20,995 bases of DNA from Cochliopodium minus (Eukaryota; Discosea; Himatismenida; Cochliopodiidae). A program made the translations under genes and the position numbers. Location: contig JAMYWO010000014.1 of assembly GCA_024220525.1 (NCBI GenBank), forward strand, positions 17,267 to 38,261. Reading direction: 5' to 3'. The first letter of the stretch is position 1, and each line of letters starts with the position of its first letter. Positions 19,113 through 20,995 of this stretch are shown piece by piece. The notes under the pieces were generated by a model that was not told the origin of the DNA, did not search any database, and saw only the letters and a program-made list of their open reading frames with translations.

Positions 19113-20995
19113 ATGTCCAATGAGGTAGTAAAAAAGAAAAAGAAAAAAACATTGAGGATAGGAGAAAAATGCTATATAGATGGTAAAGAGCATCTGGGAA
19201 AAGCAAGCATTCAATATTTGGGGAATTTAAGATTCAGAGGAAATGAATTTCAATGTGTGGGACTTAAATTCAAAGAACCAGGTAAATACATCTAATATAT
19301 TTAACGTGAATTTTTTTATTTAGGATTATTATCTCATAAATTTTATTTCATGAAAAGTTGGTGATTCCAATGGGGTTATTGATAACATAAAGTATTTCGA
19401 ATGTGAACCATATCATGGGATATTCGTCAGACCATATGATATAAAGAGGATAAAAAAGAAAAGAGTAGCAAAGAAAAGTGAAAAGAAAGTAAGAAATGAT
19501 AATATTAAAGAGGAAAAGAGGGAAAATATACAAAAGGAAATAAATAGAAACCAGGATAGGTTTTTAAAAAAAAATATAATTTTATATACTTTTTTTTTTC
19601 AGTGAAATAATAAATTAAAATAATTATAATTAGAAATGTGGTTCCTGCATCTTATGATGATGATGATGATGATGAATCTATTAGGTATGCAATCGATTTA
19701 TCTTTGAAAGAAGAGGAGGAAAAGAAGAAGAGAGAAAAAGAAGATTTAGAAAGGAAAATGATAAAAGAATTAGAATTGAAGAAACAAAAAGAAGAGAAAG
19801 GTATTTAAATAATTTAACATAATAATCTTTATAAATAAATAATTTATAAAGATTATAAATATTTCATTTGATTGAATTTCCATCATGTGATATATCAATC
19901 GATTAAAATAACTTTCTTAAAAACAATCAATCAAATTCTTTTTTATTTTTACAAAGAAATTCGAAAAGAAAGAGAAAGAAGGGAAAAAATAAAAAAAGAG
20001 AGGGAGAACAAGAGGATAAGAGAGGAGGAGGAAAGAAAGAGATTGTTGGAGATTGAAAAAAACCAAGAGTTAGAATATCAGAACTCTTTGCTTGCTTCCC
20101 TCAATCAACGGCCTGTTGTCAACGAAGAAGATCTTGACCTGAGTGATGGAGAATTAGAATTAAGAAGGGTTTTGGAAATTTCCAAACAAGTAAAATTTTG
20201 AAATTTTTTTTTTTTATTTTTTAAAAATAAGTTTACTTTATAATAATTTGATTTTTTTTTAAATTTTTATCAGTTAGTTTGAATTTTTTTTTAATTTTTT
20301 GATCTATTGTTTTTTACTCAATCTATTTTCAAAGGAATCAATTCTTCATCAACGAAAAATGCAAGAGGAAGAAGTTAGAAGAGAAGTTCCACGTACAGTG
20401 GTTGACATCATGGAAGATGAAGAAGATGAAGACATAAACAAAGCAATAATGATGTCCATCAGAGAAGAGGAGAAGAAAAAGAAGAAAGAAATCAAAAACC
20501 AGATCAAACAAAGTAGAAAGAACCTCTCCAGAAACATCACGTCGAGTGACGATGAGAACGAACAAAATGTGGATCACTTAGAAGTTGAAGACAAGATCTA
20601 CAAAAGGAACAGCAGGAATAACAATAATGGAAATAATGAAGAAAATGTTTTTTACAGTAATTATCATAACAACAGAAATAATAATTTCGAAGATAATTAT
20701 AGAAATAACAATCAAAATGAGAGAAGAAATACTAATTTTTCTGATGAGATTAGTTATGATATGAGGGATGAAGATGAAGACGAAAATGAGTTTCTTAGTA
20801 GAACCCTTTCTACTTATGACAGTTACGCTTTGAGGAATCGTCCTGTGCATAAAGATCCTCCTTATCTTCGCTCTGGCTATTCTTTAAATAACTATCGTAA
20901 TAACCAGGTTCTTGATCTTACTACTGACAACCAACTTGACATCGAGAATCAAAATACTGTAAAAATTTTAAAAAATAAAAAAAATGCTTTGAAAA
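19113..20995 (+). CDS. CAP-Gly protein with ubiquitin-interacting motifs, 3' end beyond window
   Basis: Exons 19113-19281, 19358-19559, 19634-19800, 19957-20189 and 20335 to about 20958 give 465 residues with no stop. A GTAAAAAT donor at 20959 suggests a further intron, so the gene runs past the window. Residues about 13-90 are a CAP-Gly domain: GKASIQYLGNLRFRGNEF, CVGLKFKEPVGDSNG, KYFECEPYHGIFVRPYDI; the usual GKNDG motif reads GDSNG. Basic and coiled-coil Lys/Glu helices follow. UIM-like motifs lie at about 135-152 (DESIRYAIDLSLKEEEE), 245-258 (ELELRRVLEISKQE, degenerate with Val for Ala) and 287-303 (EDEDINKAIMMSIREEE). The tail is Asn-rich and acidic. CAP-Gly domains bind tubulin or EB-type tails and UIMs bind ubiquitin; a link between microtubules and ubiquitinated cargo is inferred. 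Donor 2 (GTTTTT) is weak. Confidence 0.8.
19656..19673 (+). repeat. (GAT)6 repeat encoding poly-Asp before the first UIM
   Basis: Six GAT codons encode six Asp residues directly N-terminal to the first UIM. UIMs need an acidic N-terminal patch, so this run supplies that patch and may also vary in length. Confidence 0.85.

Noticed and set aside
19489-19500. Strong-looking GTAAGA donor inside CAP-Gly exon 2
   Set aside because: Using it brings a stop codon in every phase-compatible join with the next exon; the weaker GTTTTT donor at 19560 keeps frame into the UIM exon.
20338-20850. Minus-strand ORFs rich in Ser, Phe and Ile
   Set aside because: They are antisense to the Glu/Asp/Asn-rich exon 5 of the CAP-Gly gene and show no domain.
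1-20995. CRISPR arrays, transposons and tRNA genes
   Set aside because: No regularly spaced direct repeats, transposase or reverse-transcriptase motifs, or tRNA A/B boxes with a cloverleaf were seen; the repeats present are simple-sequence or coding repeats.

Overview
This window comes from an AT-rich, intron-dense nuclear genome of a eukaryote, most likely a free-living protist. The evidence is GT-AG introns inside nearly every gene, a U2 spliceosomal RNA, and typical eukaryotic proteins (SAGA subunit SGF29, NEDD8 E2, a TKL kinase, an HKD phospholipase D, a CAP-Gly protein). TAA and TGA serve as stops and no codon looks reassigned, so the standard code fits. The gene set and base composition suggest an amoeba-like lineage, but I cannot name a genus. 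Most introns are about 50-360 nt, begin GTAAA or similar, and are T-rich on the sense strand. Exon models were built by hand; for every internal junction I checked that reading phase is kept.

Layout. 1-402 (-): 5' part of a SnoaL/NTF2-like protein. 869-2899 (+): nine-exon dual-specificity phosphatase-fold protein whose catalytic Cys is Gly. 3143-4709 (-): ankyrin-repeat protein. 4935-5279 (-): small single-pass membrane protein. 5611-6839 (+): SGF29. 6927-8153 (-): UBC12, the NEDD8-conjugating E2. 8541-8724 (-): U2 snRNA. 9128-9989 (-): coiled-coil orphan. 10043-11341 (-): TKL-type protein kinase. 11486-12768 (-): secreted/type I membrane glycoprotein with a duplicated Cys motif and a Thr/Pro stalk. 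12979-18536 (-): 23-exon phospholipase D with a possible myristoylation site, PH domain and two HKD motifs. 19113 to the window end (+): CAP-Gly protein with ubiquitin-interacting motifs, incomplete at the 3' end.

The genes do not form an operon or a single pathway. Themes are chromatin reading (SGF29), ubiquitin-like signalling (UBC12 and the UIM protein), membrane and phospho-signalling (PLD, kinase, pseudophosphatase) and splicing (U2). Spacing is tight: 53 bp separate the kinase stop from the next start, and 87 bp separate the convergent SGF29 and UBC12 stops. The points most worth a second look are the CAP-Gly plus UIM architecture, the STYX-like pseudophosphatase, the tiny coding exons (4, 6, 12, 18 and 24 nt), the duplicated Cys-motif glycoprotein, and the possible antisense 3' exon of the ankyrin gene.
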